Source: Eubacterium sp. (GTDB lineage: Bacteria > Bacillota > Clostridia > Acetivibrionales > DSM-1351). Taken from it: a DNA stretch of 64,000 bases. The position numbers and the translations under genes were made by a program. Every line of letters starts with the position of its first letter. Positions within the stretch are counted from its first letter, which is position 1. Positions 27,993-38,081 of this stretch are shown here, in pieces. Under the pieces are notes generated by a model. It ran no database searches. It was not told where the DNA came from and worked only from the letters and a program-made list of their open reading frames with translations. The stretch is taken from positions 38,144-102,143 of the forward strand of contig JAQSXC010000009.1 of assembly GCA_029266335.1 (NCBI GenBank), written 5' to 3'.

Positions 27993-28027
27993 ATATTTGC
28001 TTAATGGGAATGCATTAAGCAAAATAT
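27993..28027. terminator. Hairpin after the methyltransferase gene
   Basis: ATATTTGCTTAAT...ATTAAGCAAAATAT. Confidence 0.6.
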
Positions 28028-28043
28028 TGTGATAAAATATCTA

Positions 28044-28200
28044 GGCATGATTAATAATAAAACGACCTTTTAAGGCGAGATATTTTTTGTCAATACAAGG
28101 CGGAGGAAGGCGCAATAATTACTTTATTGCAACTGACGACAAGGTCGTATTGGCGGAAAATAGCCGTCTTAAAATGGGGAAGTTATTATTTAATCATGCC
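28044..28200. repeat. Palindromic (MITE-like / foldback) element, long copy, 157 bp
   Basis: GGCATGATTAATAATAAAAC...GAAGTTATTATTTAATCATGCC terminal inverted repeats, internal hairpins. Confidence 0.75.
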
Positions 28201-28282
28201 TTACGGCATAAAGATATTATCCATCTGCGGATATTGCTTATGAGCTGTCTTGGAAAAAATTTGCATATCGGAGGTAACACCA

Positions 28283-29995
28283 ATGAAAGACAAACCGTTG
28301 TATGAAGTCAGAAAGATATCTAATCTCAAGGACATGATAGAACAGAGCGCCAGGATTTATTCAGATAAGGCAGCATTCCTTATAAAGACTAAAACCAGTT
28401 CTGATTATGTTCCGGTATCCTACAGGAAATTCAAGGAGGATATTGATGCTCTCGGAACAGTCTTGATGAGCCTTGATCTTAAGGGTAAAAAAATTGCTTT
28501 GATCGGCGAAAACAGATATGAATGGGCTACCTCATATCTTGCTGTCTGTAACGGAACAGGAATTGTTGTCCCTTTGGACAAGGAGCTCCCACAAAATGAG
28601 ATTGAGAATTGCTTACAACGTAGTCATGCAGATGCTATAATTTTTTCCGGTGCTGTTTCAAAAAATATTGAAAATATTCTTAAAAATATCAGTACTTGCA
28701 AGTACTTTATAAACATGGATCTGGAAGAGGATGTGGACGGGCAGCTGTCGTACAGCAAACTGCTTGGCAGGGGTTATGAGCTTATAAGCCAGGGAAACAG
28801 GGCTTTTCTTGATGCGGTCATTGACAACGAAGCAATGGATATTCTGTTGTTTACCTCCGGTACCACTGAAAAATCCAAAGCAGTAATGCTGTCACATAAA
28901 AACATAGCGGCAAATCTTATGGCCATGTGTTCAATGCTTTATATAGATGAGAAAGATGTATTTTTGTCGGTATTGCCCATGCATCATACCTATGAATGTA
29001 CCTGCGGCTTCCTCTGTCAGATGTACAGAGGCTGTACCATCGCTTTCTGCGAAGGCTTACGCCATATTGTGAAGAACCTCAGGGAATCAAAATGTACTGT
29101 AATGAACGGTGTTCCTCTTGTGTTTGAATCCATATACAAGCAGCTGATGAATCAGGTTGCCAAGAAACCCGGAGGTCCTCGTAAACTTAAATTGGGTATC
29201 AGATTGAGCAATATAGCGGGAGTATTTGGTCTTGATATCAGAAAGAAGCTCTTTGCTGAAATACATGAGGCCCTTGGCGGACATCTGAGATTGTTTATCA
29301 GCGGTGCTGCTGCAATTGATCCGGAGGTTTCAAAAGGCTTCCGCAGTATCGGTATAAAGCTGGTACAAGGTTATGGACTTACTGAATGTGCACCTATTGT
29401 GGCTCTTAACAGAAACTGCTGGTTCAAGGATGATGCTGCAGGTCTACCATTACCCGGATTGAAAGTGGTAATTGACAATCCTAACAGTGAAGGAATTGGG
29501 GAAATAAAGGTTCAGGGACCAAGCGTCATGTCGGGCTATTATGAAAATAAAGAAGCTACCGATGCTGCAATCAGGGGTGGATGGTTCTATACAGGAGATA
29601 TGGGCTTCATAGACTCGGACGGCTTTGTTCATATAACAGGCAGAATGAAAAATGTTATTGTTACCAAAAACGGAAAGAATGTATATCCCGAAGAAATTGA
29701 GACCTTGCTGAACAGAAGCGACTATATCAAGGAATCACTTGTTTATGGTACGGATGGTAAGGATGATGTGGTTGTTTGTGCTCAAATAGTGCCCGACAAG
29801 GAAAAAATTGATGAGGATATTAAAAATGGAGTAATCGTGCAGCAGGATGTACAAGCCATTATCAGTTCAGAGGTTAAACGTATCAACAAGGATTTGGTTA
29901 CTTATAAGTATGTAAAGGAATTTACACTGAGAGATACAGAATTTGAAAAAACAACTACCAAAAAGATAAAAAGGTATCAGGAGCTTAAACAATAA
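28283..29995 (+). CDS. AMP-binding long-chain acyl-CoA synthetase
   Basis: LLFTSGTTEKSKAVMLSH, YGLTECAP, YTGDMGFID motifs; SD GGAGG before ATG 28283. Confidence 0.92.
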   Translation: MKDKPLYEVRKISNLKDMIEQSARIYSDKAAFLIKTKTSSDYVPVSYRKFKEDIDALGTVLMSLDLKGKKIALIGENRYEWATSYLAVCNGTGIVVPLDKELPQNEIENCLQRSHADAIIFSGAVSKNIENILKNISTCKYFINMDLEEDVDGQLSYSKLLGRGYELISQGNRAFLDAVIDNEAMDILLFTSGTTEKSKAVMLSHKNIAANLMAMCSMLYIDEKDVFLSVLPMHHTYECTCGFLCQMYRGCTIAFCEGLRHIVKNLRESKCTVMNGVPLVFESIYKQLMNQVAKKPGGPRKLKLGIRLSNIAGVFGLDIRKKLFAEIHEALGGHLRLFISGAAAIDPEVSKGFRSIGIKLVQGYGLTECAPIVALNRNCWFKDDAAGLPLPGLKVVIDNPNSEGIGEIKVQGPSVMSGYYENKEATDAAIRGGWFYTGDMGFIDSDGFVHITGRMKNVIVTKNGKNVYPEEIETLLNRSDYIKESLVYGTDGKDDVVVCAQIVPDKEKIDEDIKNGVIVQQDVQAIISSEVKRINKDLVTYKYVKEFTLRDTEFEKTTTKKIKRYQELKQ

Positions 29996-30780
29996 TGAAT
30001 AATCACTTAGATGCAGTAATTGACGAAGCAGTTAAACTTGTTAAGGATGTCAGCCGTTTTCTTTTGGAGGACATGGAGGATAAAAAGGTCATAAGGAAAA
30101 GCGGTGATGCAAATTTCGTAACGGATATAGACCTTAAGGTCCAGGAAATAATTCTTAAAAAACTGTACGAAATTCTTCCCGAAAGCAATATAATCGCTGA
30201 AGAGACAATAGCCAACGATTTTAAACTTGGAAAATACACCTGGATTTTAGATCCGGTAGATGGGACTACCAATCTTATGTACGGGTATAAATACTCCTGT
30301 ATTGCTTTGGGATTGGTGGTAGACGGTACTCCTTATGCCGGCATTGTTTACAATCCGTATCTGAACGAAATGTTTACGGCAAAAAAGGGTCAGGGTGCTT
30401 TTGTAAACGGTTTGCCTATTGGAGTAACGGACAGCAAAACTCTTGGTGACAGTCTGATAACCTTTGGAACATCGCCTTATGATAAGGGTAAGGCTGAGGA
30501 AACCTTCAGGGTAAGCAAAAACGTTTTTATGCAATGCAGGGACTTAAGACGTTCAGGCTGTGCGGCTCTTGATATATGCAATGTGGCAGCCGGGCGGATG
30601 GATGGTTTTTATGAGATGGAACTTCAACCCTGGGATTATGCGGGGGCTTCTGTCATTCTGGAAGAGGCCGGCGGTCGTATAACTAACTGGCAGGGAAATA
30701 AGCTTACATATCTCACTAAGGATTCTGCCATAGCTACCAATGTCCATATTCATGAGGAATTGCTGGAAGCAATAAAATAA
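29995..30780 (+). CDS. Inositol monophosphatase family protein
   Basis: EETIAND, WILDPVDGTTNL, WDYAGASVILEEAGG motifs. Confidence 0.95.
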   Translation: MNNHLDAVIDEAVKLVKDVSRFLLEDMEDKKVIRKSGDANFVTDIDLKVQEIILKKLYEILPESNIIAEETIANDFKLGKYTWILDPVDGTTNLMYGYKYSCIALGLVVDGTPYAGIVYNPYLNEMFTAKKGQGAFVNGLPIGVTDSKTLGDSLITFGTSPYDKGKAEETFRVSKNVFMQCRDLRRSGCAALDICNVAAGRMDGFYEMELQPWDYAGASVILEEAGGRITNWQGNKLTYLTKDSAIATNVHIHEELLEAIK

Positions 30781-31121
30781 GTTGAGATATTGACTTACAG
30801 AATAAAATAAATGAAAGAACCTCATGCAGATTTAACAAGTGCCCGATCAATTCAAGGTGCTTGTTTTTGTTTTATGGAAATTAAAATTTTTATAGTAATT
30901 TACCTCCATGATTGGTATCATAAATTATGTAATTATATTGAAGCAATAAATTACTATTGTTCCTTGGGACACATTGTGGACACCTTTGCTTAGTTGATAA
31001 GCTCTAAGGTTAAGCAGATATCATATAGTTGAAAAATTTTCTCTTGAACCTGAGTGTTATACAGCAAATAAGATAAGTGTTTGCATGTTTACAGCATAAT
31101 TTTGAAAATACGGAGGATTTA

Positions 31122-32987
31122 ATGTTTACACCTGAGAATAAATACCAAAGAAGGGTAAATGCCTATGGTAAAAAACTTGAGATATATTCACGTAAAAGCG
31201 GGAGTATAGGTAATTACAAGCTTTTACTGTTCTTTACAGGAATTGCTGCCACTGCGGTTCTTTATATAATGAAGCTCCATATCTTTATGTCTGCCTTACT
31301 TGTACTGTTTATAGCCGGATTCATATATCTGTCAATTGTTCATAACAAACTTATAAGGATTAAAAACTATTCTCAAGCAATGTTTCAGATAAACAATATG
31401 TGCCTTAAAAGAGCAAAGGGTCTTTGGACAGCTTTTACAGATACGGGTGAGGAGTTTGAAAATCATGATCACAGGTATACCTATGATCTCGACCTGTTTG
31501 GAAAGGGTTCGCTTTTTCAGATGATTAACATGACCACAACTTTTTCCGGGAGGCAAAGTCTGGCTGAAATAATACTCAAACCGTTGGATAATGCGGAGGC
31601 TATTGTTCAACGCCAGCAGGCTGTAAAAGAACTGGCAGGGAAACTGACCTTCAGGCATAGGATGTATTCTAATGTACTTATGTCCAACAAAAACATAACT
31701 TTGCCCGATTCCGAGGAAAAAGGCAAAAAAAGGGCTAAAACACTTTTGGACACTATTAATAAGCTGGATGATGTATTTTTGTGGGCAAAACAGAAAAACA
31801 GCACGTATTCGGCATTGTGGTTTAAAACTCTTATTATTGTTCTGCCGCTAATCACAGCACTTACACTGGTTTTGTCGGTTTTTAAAATTGTTCCTTTTTA
31901 TCTTCCTGCTGCAGGTTATGTAATTCAATTTATAATGCTTGGGTATAGGATAAATTTCAGAAATAAAAGCTTTGAGCTTGTTGAAAAATACTCCAATACA
32001 CTTAAAGTATTCAGTTCACTTTTGAAACAGTTTGAAGCCGAAAGGTTTCAAAGCAAGTATATAATGGATTTAAAACAGGTTCTAAAGGGTAATTCGGACA
32101 AGACTGCATGGAAGCAGATTGAGAAGCTGTCAAAGATATGGGAACTGATAGCAAACAGATACAATTTCCTGCATACGGTAGTTAATACCATGACACTGTG
32201 GGACTTCCACTGCATGGTTGCTTTGGAGAAATGGAAGAATACCAGCGGAATATTTGTTGAGAAATGGTTTGGGGTTATAGGCGAAGTTGAAGCTTTATGC
32301 AGTATGGCAGTATTGTGCCATGATAATCCCGACTTTATCCTGCCCCAGGTAGCTGAGTCTTTAAATGGCGGAATAGTTGCAGAAGAACTTGGCCATCCGC
32401 TGCTTACAAAAGGCAGAAAATGCAACGATATCAGTATTACCGCCGGGCAGCCCATACTTCTCATTACCGGCTCAAATATGTCGGGGAAGAGTACTTTCCT
32501 GAGAACAGTGGGGCTCAGCCTTGTTTTGACATATATGGGGCTGCCGGTTTGCGCCAAATCCTTCAGCTGCCCTGTCATGAAGGTTTATGCCTGTATGAGG
32601 ACCAGCGATAATCTGGGACAGAGCGTTTCCTCCTTCTATGCCGAACTTCTCAGGGTGAAAATGATAGTGGAAGCAGTGGACAATGAAGAAAAGGTTTTTT
32701 TCCTGCTGGATGAGATATTCAAGGGTACAAATTCTGCAGACAGGCATACGGGAGCTAAAATGCTTATTACCCAGCTGGACAAAAAGAGAGCCTGGGGGTT
32801 GGTATCCACACACGATCTTGAGCTGGCCGATATGGAAAAGGAAAGTGGAGGCAGAATTCGAAATTATCACTTCAAGGAATACTACAGGGACAATAAGATA
32901 TACTTTGATTATCAGCTCCGAAAGGGAGTGTCGGATACCCGGAATGCAATTTATTTAATGAAAATGGCCGGAGTAAATATCGATTAA
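31122..32987 (+). CDS. Membrane-associated MutS-family ATPase (MutS domain V)
   Basis: ITGSNMSGKSTFLRTVG Walker A, FFLLDEIFKGTNSADR Walker B, STHDLELA; two TM regions. Confidence 0.9.
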   Translation: MFTPENKYQRRVNAYGKKLEIYSRKSGSIGNYKLLLFFTGIAATAVLYIMKLHIFMSALLVLFIAGFIYLSIVHNKLIRIKNYSQAMFQINNMCLKRAKGLWTAFTDTGEEFENHDHRYTYDLDLFGKGSLFQMINMTTTFSGRQSLAEIILKPLDNAEAIVQRQQAVKELAGKLTFRHRMYSNVLMSNKNITLPDSEEKGKKRAKTLLDTINKLDDVFLWAKQKNSTYSALWFKTLIIVLPLITALTLVLSVFKIVPFYLPAAGYVIQFIMLGYRINFRNKSFELVEKYSNTLKVFSSLLKQFEAERFQSKYIMDLKQVLKGNSDKTAWKQIEKLSKIWELIANRYNFLHTVVNTMTLWDFHCMVALEKWKNTSGIFVEKWFGVIGEVEALCSMAVLCHDNPDFILPQVAESLNGGIVAEELGHPLLTKGRKCNDISITAGQPILLITGSNMSGKSTFLRTVGLSLVLTYMGLPVCAKSFSCPVMKVYACMRTSDNLGQSVSSFYAELLRVKMIVEAVDNEEKVFFLLDEIFKGTNSADRHTGAKMLITQLDKKRAWGLVSTHDLELADMEKESGGRIRNYHFKEYYRDNKIYFDYQLRKGVSDTRNAIYLMKMAGVNID

Positions 32988-33133
32988 ATAGTAATTAAAC
33001 AGACAAAAGCAATCGATCACCAGCAGGATTTTACGGACCGAAAGTGCCTTATTTATGTATATTATTCATACATACAAATAAACTATATATCAGAAGTAAA
33101 TTAATTACTTAACTATATGTTTAGGAGTTGTGT

Positions 33134-33631
33134 ATGAATCCTTTTAAGGTTAACGGAAAATTTAACTTGCGAAAGCTTATTATAAGTATTGCCATAAGTG
33201 AAGGTGTAGGACTTTTGAGCGGATTTCTTACCAGAGGCGGAATGGAGATATACAAAAATCTTAAGCAACCGTTCTTCGCTCCGCCCTCCTGGTTATTTGG
33301 AGTTGTCTGGCCGGTTTTATATTTTCTTATGGGTTTTGCAAGCTACAGAATATGGATGTATGCTTCCCAGAAAACTGCAGAGGTAAAAAATGCATTGTTT
33401 TATTATGGAGCACAACTGGCATTCAATTTTTTATGGAGCATTCTTTTTTTCAGATATGGATTAAGAGGTTTGGCTTTTCTAGATTTACTGGTGCTTATAG
33501 CATTCGTAATAATAACCCTGGTACTATTCTATCGAATAGATAAATTGGCAGGATATCTTCTGATACCATATTTATTATGGATCATCTTTGCAGCCTTTCT
33601 AAACTTCTTTGTATGGCAGTTAAACAAGTAA
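33134..33631 (+). CDS. TspO/MBR family protein
   Basis: Trp-rich, PPSWLFGVVWPVLYFLMGFASYRIW, NFLWSILFF. Confidence 0.93.
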   Translation: MNPFKVNGKFNLRKLIISIAISEGVGLLSGFLTRGGMEIYKNLKQPFFAPPSWLFGVVWPVLYFLMGFASYRIWMYASQKTAEVKNALFYYGAQLAFNFLWSILFFRYGLRGLAFLDLLVLIAFVIITLVLFYRIDKLAGYLLIPYLLWIIFAAFLNFFVWQLNK

Positions 33632-33668
33632 TGACCTCCTGTACACAGAATGGGTGGCATTCGTTACA

Positions 33669-33705
33669 CAATAAAGCGCTGTATTTCTACAGCGTCTTTA
33701 TTGCT
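33669..33705. terminator. Bidirectional terminator
   Basis: AATAAAGCGCTGTA tttc TACAGCGTCTTTATT. Confidence 0.75.
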
Positions 33706-33744
33706 AAACAAATAAACCGGCTGTCAGGTCGGCCATATTAATAA

Positions 33745-33963
33745 TTAATACTCCTCCTCTTGGATATCAAATACAAAGTTACACTTGTCACATCTGAAAA
33801 CCAGAAGAGTTCCAAAATTTTCACTGTCTGTTTCTTCTACATGTATCAGACCTCCGCAGCTGCATTTTTTCGGATATCCGTTCATGCAGGTACAACATTC
33901 TTTATGGTGTGAATTGCTGTGGGTTACATCAGCTTTTACATCAACAGTACGAGTATTACACAT
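33745..33963 (-). CDS. Small Cys-rich zinc-ribbon-like protein
   Basis: 72 aa from MCNTRTV; paired Cys CTC/CSC/CDKC; convergent with TspO. Confidence 0.6.
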   Translation of the reverse strand: MCNTRTVDVKADVTHSNSHHKECCTCMNGYPKKCSCGGLIHVEETDSENFGTLLVFRCDKCNFVFDIQEEEY

Positions 33964-34191
33964 GACCACCACTCCATTCAATTTTATGTATTTATTTTAA
34001 TACAATTCAAGGAAATAGTAAAGTGTTTACGCATGTATACATGAGAATTTACAAGGGTTCGCAGCATTTTTGCATGATAAAAAAATCACAATTATCAAGA
34101 CGATAAATGTTAAAAAATATTCAAATTCTGTGAAAAAAATATCAAACTCTAATTGACAATGTTCCCTTGAGAATTTACAATATAAATGAGA

Positions 34192-34209
34192 ATGTTAAAA
34201 AATTCGCAT
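34192..34209. promoter_or_regulatory. Possible Rex-like operator ATGTTAAAAAATTCGCAT
   Basis: Imperfect palindrome upstream of NADH/hydrogenase operon; related ATGTTAAAAAATATTCAA at 34107. Confidence 0.3.
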
Positions 34210-34389
34210 ATTAGAGATACGGTATTTAGCAAACTCATTTTTTTATGACTGTGAGATTGTATACAAAGTACTATTTGCGGAAGTGTCAGGGTTGACTTTA
34301 TCTGGCCTTATACTTGAATGTCGGGGTTTAAGGAAAGATTTTGTATTTTATTTATGGGAGCCGCGATGGGGCTCATATAGGAGGCTAAA

Positions 34390-34854
34390 ATGGAGAAGGT
34401 TAGAGAAGTATTGAATCGCTATGGCAATTCAAAGGACAATCTTATTCAAGTAATGTTGGAACTGCAGAATATTTCAGGTACAAATTCACTCCCTCACGAA
34501 TGGGTTGAATTTGTGGCAGATGAGTTGGATATGCCATTAAGCAGGGTATACAGTGTCATCACTTTCTATTCAATGTTCGGCACCGAACCAAGAGGCAAAT
34601 ACGTGGTTGAAGTCTGTAAGAGTGCTCCATGTCATGTTACAGGTGCCAACAGCTTATTAGCTATGTTAGAAAAGGAATTGAAGGTTAAGCCTGGTCAAAC
34701 AACAGAAGATGGAGTTTTTACATTAATACAGTCGGCATGTTTCGGAGCATGTGACATTTCACCTGCTATAAAAATCGGTGAAAAGGTTTATGGAAATCTC
34801 ACATCTGAAAAGCTGAATGAGATAGTAAACTCTTATAGGGAGGGCCAACAATAA
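34390..34854 (+). CDS. NuoE-like [2Fe-2S] subunit of NAD-linked [FeFe] hydrogenase (HydC/HndA-like)
   Basis: EVCKSAPCHVTGA...SACFGACDISPA thioredoxin-like 2Fe-2S ligands. Confidence 0.93.
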   Translation: MEKVREVLNRYGNSKDNLIQVMLELQNISGTNSLPHEWVEFVADELDMPLSRVYSVITFYSMFGTEPRGKYVVEVCKSAPCHVTGANSLLAMLEKELKVKPGQTTEDGVFTLIQSACFGACDISPAIKIGEKVYGNLTSEKLNEIVNSYREGQQ

Positions 34855-36143
34855 TGAATAAGGTATTGAGTGCAAGATTCGGTAAAATCAAACCTGACAG
34901 TGTTGAAGAATATATTGCAGCAGGTGGTTATGAAGGTCTAAAAAAGACAATGTCAATGGAGCATGTTGATGCCATTGAAGAAGTTAAGAAAGCAAATCTT
35001 TTTGGCAGAGGCGGAGCAGCTTACCCGACAGGTATCAAGTGGGAACAGGCTTATGCAATCCAAAAAGGTCCTAAATACATGGTCTGTAACGGTGACGAAG
35101 GTGAACCCGGTACTTTTAAAGACAGGCACATTCTTGCAGAAGACCCGCTGGAACTCATTGAAGGTATGACAATAGGCGCATATATCATGGGTGCCAAAGA
35201 GGGATTTATATACATCAGAGGTGAGTACGCAGCTATTCAGAAAATTGTTAAAAGCGCAATTGTTAATGCTGAAAAAGCCGGATACCTCGGAAAGAACATT
35301 CTTGGAAGGGAAGGTTTTGACTTTACGCTCAAGGTTGTTTCAGGTGCAGGAGCTTATGTTTGCGGTGAAAATACTGCACTCGTTGAATCCATAGAAGGCA
35401 AGACCGGCAGACCAAGACAGAAGCCGCCATATATCAAGAATTGCGGGTTGTATCTGATGCCGACAATTTTGAACAACGTTGAAACCTACTCCTGTATTCC
35501 CTGGATAATCAAGGATGGCGGAGAAACCTTCAGCAAGATGGGTACCGAGTTCAGCGGCGGTACAAAGTTAATGTGTCTTTCAGGAAATGTTCAGAACAGA
35601 GGAACTTATGAAATTCCTTTCGGTATGACTTTAAGAGAACTCATTTATGACCTGGGCGGCGGAATTACAAACGGCCGCAAGCTCAAGTTTGTTCACCTTG
35701 GAGGACAGTCTGGAAGCTGCTTCCCCGAGAGCCTGCTTGACACTAAAATTTGTTACTATGATCTTAAAAAAGCGGGTATATCTTTAGGATCAGGAGCTGT
35801 TGTTGTAGTAGATGACAGTCATTGTGTTGTTGACTACCTTAAGAATTCCATGGAATTCTTTGAAGAAGAATCCTGCGGTAAATGCACTCCTTGCAGGGAA
35901 GGAACTTATAGATTGGTTCAGCTTGTTGACAAGTTTACAGAAGGTACTGCAACTATGGAAGACTTCAATAAGATGAAGAGCCTTGCACAGACTATGAAAA
36001 CTTCAAGCTTCTGTGGCCTCGGTCAAAGTGCTCCTGTGCCGCTGTTAACTCTCATCAAGTATTTTGAAGAAGAATTCCTTGAGCACATAAACGGTAAATG
36101 CAGTACTGGTATATGCCATATGTCCGGAAAGGCAGGTAAATAA
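34854..36143 (+). CDS. NuoF-like NADH-binding subunit (core form)
   Basis: GRGGAAYPTGIKWE, VCNGDEGEPGTFKDR, SCGKCTPCREGT motifs; 429 aa. Confidence 0.94.
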   Translation: MNKVLSARFGKIKPDSVEEYIAAGGYEGLKKTMSMEHVDAIEEVKKANLFGRGGAAYPTGIKWEQAYAIQKGPKYMVCNGDEGEPGTFKDRHILAEDPLELIEGMTIGAYIMGAKEGFIYIRGEYAAIQKIVKSAIVNAEKAGYLGKNILGREGFDFTLKVVSGAGAYVCGENTALVESIEGKTGRPRQKPPYIKNCGLYLMPTILNNVETYSCIPWIIKDGGETFSKMGTEFSGGTKLMCLSGNVQNRGTYEIPFGMTLRELIYDLGGGITNGRKLKFVHLGGQSGSCFPESLLDTKICYYDLKKAGISLGSGAVVVVDDSHCVVDYLKNSMEFFEEESCGKCTPCREGTYRLVQLVDKFTEGTATMEDFNKMKSLAQTMKTSSFCGLGQSAPVPLLTLIKYFEEEFLEHINGKCSTGICHMSGKAGK

Positions 36144-36144
36144 T

Positions 36145-37869
36145 ATGGAAATGATTAATGTTACTATAGATGGTATTGCAGTAGAAGTTGAAAAGAATAC
36201 TACAATACTTGAAGCTGCTAAAAAGCTTAATATAAATATTCCTACGCTCTGCTTCATGAAAGGTGTAAACGAACCGGGTTCATGCAGAGTATGCGTAGTC
36301 GAAGTTGAAGGCTGGAGAGGCTTACATCCTGCCTGTGTAACAAAGGTCTCTGAGGGATTGGTGGTTAAAACTGCTACCAGCACAGTAAGAGAAGCAAGAA
36401 AGAATATTCTTGAATTGATTATGGCAAATCACAACAGAGAATGTCTTTCATGTACAAGAAACTTAAGATGTGAATTGCAGACTCTCTGTAATGATAACGG
36501 TATAGACAGACTTCCTTACGGCGGCAAAGTTGAAAAGGGATGTATAGATACTTCCGGCCCAATCGTCAGAGATCCCAACAAATGTGTTCTCTGCGGCAGA
36601 TGTGTAAGTGTCTGTTCAAAGATTCAGGATGTAGGAGTTATAGACTATGCTTACCGTGGAGCTCATATGACAGTTACTACTGGGTATGAAGAAGGTCTTG
36701 CAGGCCATGATTGTATCAATTGCGGTCAATGTATCAAAGCCTGCCCTGTTGGTGCTCTTACTGAAAGAGATGATACTGCTAAGGTATGGAAAGCTCTAGA
36801 AAACCAGGAGCTGCACGTGGTAGTTCAAACTGCCCCCGCTATAAGAGTTGCACTCGGTGAAGAGTTTGGATTGGCTCCTGGAACAAATGTTGAAGGAAAG
36901 ATGGTTACTGCATTAAGAAGATTGGGTTTCGATAAAGTATTCGATACAAATTTCGGTGCAGACCTGACAATAATAGAAGAAGGTAATGAACTCCTGGAAA
37001 GAATCAAAAATCGCGGAAAACTTCCAATGATCACATCCTGTTCACCGGGATGGATCAAGTACTGCGAACACAAACACCATGACTTCCTGGAGAATTTATC
37101 AACCTGTAAATCACCGCAGCAGATGTTTGGCGCTGTTGCAAAATCCTACTATCCTGTTAAAGCTGATATAGATCCAAAGAAGATATTTGTTGTATCAGTA
37201 ATGCCATGTACGGCAAAGAAATACGAAGCTGAAAGAGAAGAATTACAGGTTAACGGACTTAAGGATATTGACGCTGTTATAACAACAAGAGAGCTTGCAA
37301 GAATGATTCGTCAGGCCGGTATGAAGTTTACTGAGCTTGAGGACGGAGAAAGAGACAGCATACTGGGAGATTATACCGGTGCGGGAACTATTTTCGGCAA
37401 CACCGGCGGAGTTATGGAAGCAGCACTTAGAACTGTTGCCGACAAGCTTACAGGCAAATCCCTTGAGGCTATTGAGTATACGGCGGTAAGAGGCCTGAAT
37501 GGCATCAGAGAAGCTACTGTGAACGTAGCAGATATGGAAATCAAGGTAGCTGTTGCCAATGGAACAGGTAATGCTGCCAAGCTTTTAGATAAAGTGAGAT
37601 CAGGCGAAGCCAACTATCACTTCATCGAAGTAATGGGTTGTGAAGGCGGCTGTATCAATGGCGGCGGACAGCCAATCATCAAGGATAAGAATACTACCGA
37701 TGAAGTTAAGGCGGCAAGAATAAAGGGACTTTATGATATTGACAAGGCATGTGCAAAGAGAAAGTCACATGAAAACCCTGAAATTCAGAAGCTTTACGCT
37801 GAATACCTCGGTGAAGCTGGAGCTCATAAGGCTCATGAATTACTCCACACACATTATACAGCCAGATAA
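36145..37869 (+). CDS. [FeFe] hydrogenase catalytic subunit
   Basis: 2Fe-2S N-terminus, His-ligated cluster (HNRECLSC), two 4Fe-4S motifs, H-cluster motifs TSCSPGW / MPCTAKKYE / CEGGCINGGGQP. Confidence 0.96.
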   Translation: MEMINVTIDGIAVEVEKNTTILEAAKKLNINIPTLCFMKGVNEPGSCRVCVVEVEGWRGLHPACVTKVSEGLVVKTATSTVREARKNILELIMANHNRECLSCTRNLRCELQTLCNDNGIDRLPYGGKVEKGCIDTSGPIVRDPNKCVLCGRCVSVCSKIQDVGVIDYAYRGAHMTVTTGYEEGLAGHDCINCGQCIKACPVGALTERDDTAKVWKALENQELHVVVQTAPAIRVALGEEFGLAPGTNVEGKMVTALRRLGFDKVFDTNFGADLTIIEEGNELLERIKNRGKLPMITSCSPGWIKYCEHKHHDFLENLSTCKSPQQMFGAVAKSYYPVKADIDPKKIFVVSVMPCTAKKYEAEREELQVNGLKDIDAVITTRELARMIRQAGMKFTELEDGERDSILGDYTGAGTIFGNTGGVMEAALRTVADKLTGKSLEAIEYTAVRGLNGIREATVNVADMEIKVAVANGTGNAAKLLDKVRSGEANYHFIEVMGCEGGCINGGGQPIIKDKNTTDEVKAARIKGLYDIDKACAKRKSHENPEIQKLYAEYLGEAGAHKAHELLHTHYTAR

Positions 37870-37891
37870 TTTTTTGTTTTAACAAAAGAAA

Positions 37892-37944
37892 TAAGGACTG
37901 TGATAGAACCGGTAACTGTATTGGTTTTATCGCAGTCTTTTTGT
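37892..37944 (+). terminator. Terminator of the hydrogenase operon
   Basis: AAGGACTGTGATAGAACC...GGTTTTATCGCAGTCTTTTTG. Confidence 0.8.
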
Positions 37945-38081
37945 ATTCCTGGCAACTTTGATCCGGACTACAAATCGTGATGTATTCAGGTAAACGGTTT
38001 TGTAAATAAATTTGTTTTACCAATAGATATATTATTTATTTTCTGTTCATACTAAGTATTATAGCATCAAAGGAGGCTGGA

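Noticed and set aside
28087-28305. 72-aa ORF MSIQGGGRRNNYFIATDDKVVLAENSRLKMGKLLFNHALR...
   Set aside because: Runs through the palindromic repeat and into the SD of the acyl-CoA synthetase; no domain and no start signal.
31122-32987. Defence-system MutS/SMC-like ATPase
   Set aside because: No neighbouring nuclease or other defence genes; flanked by housekeeping genes.
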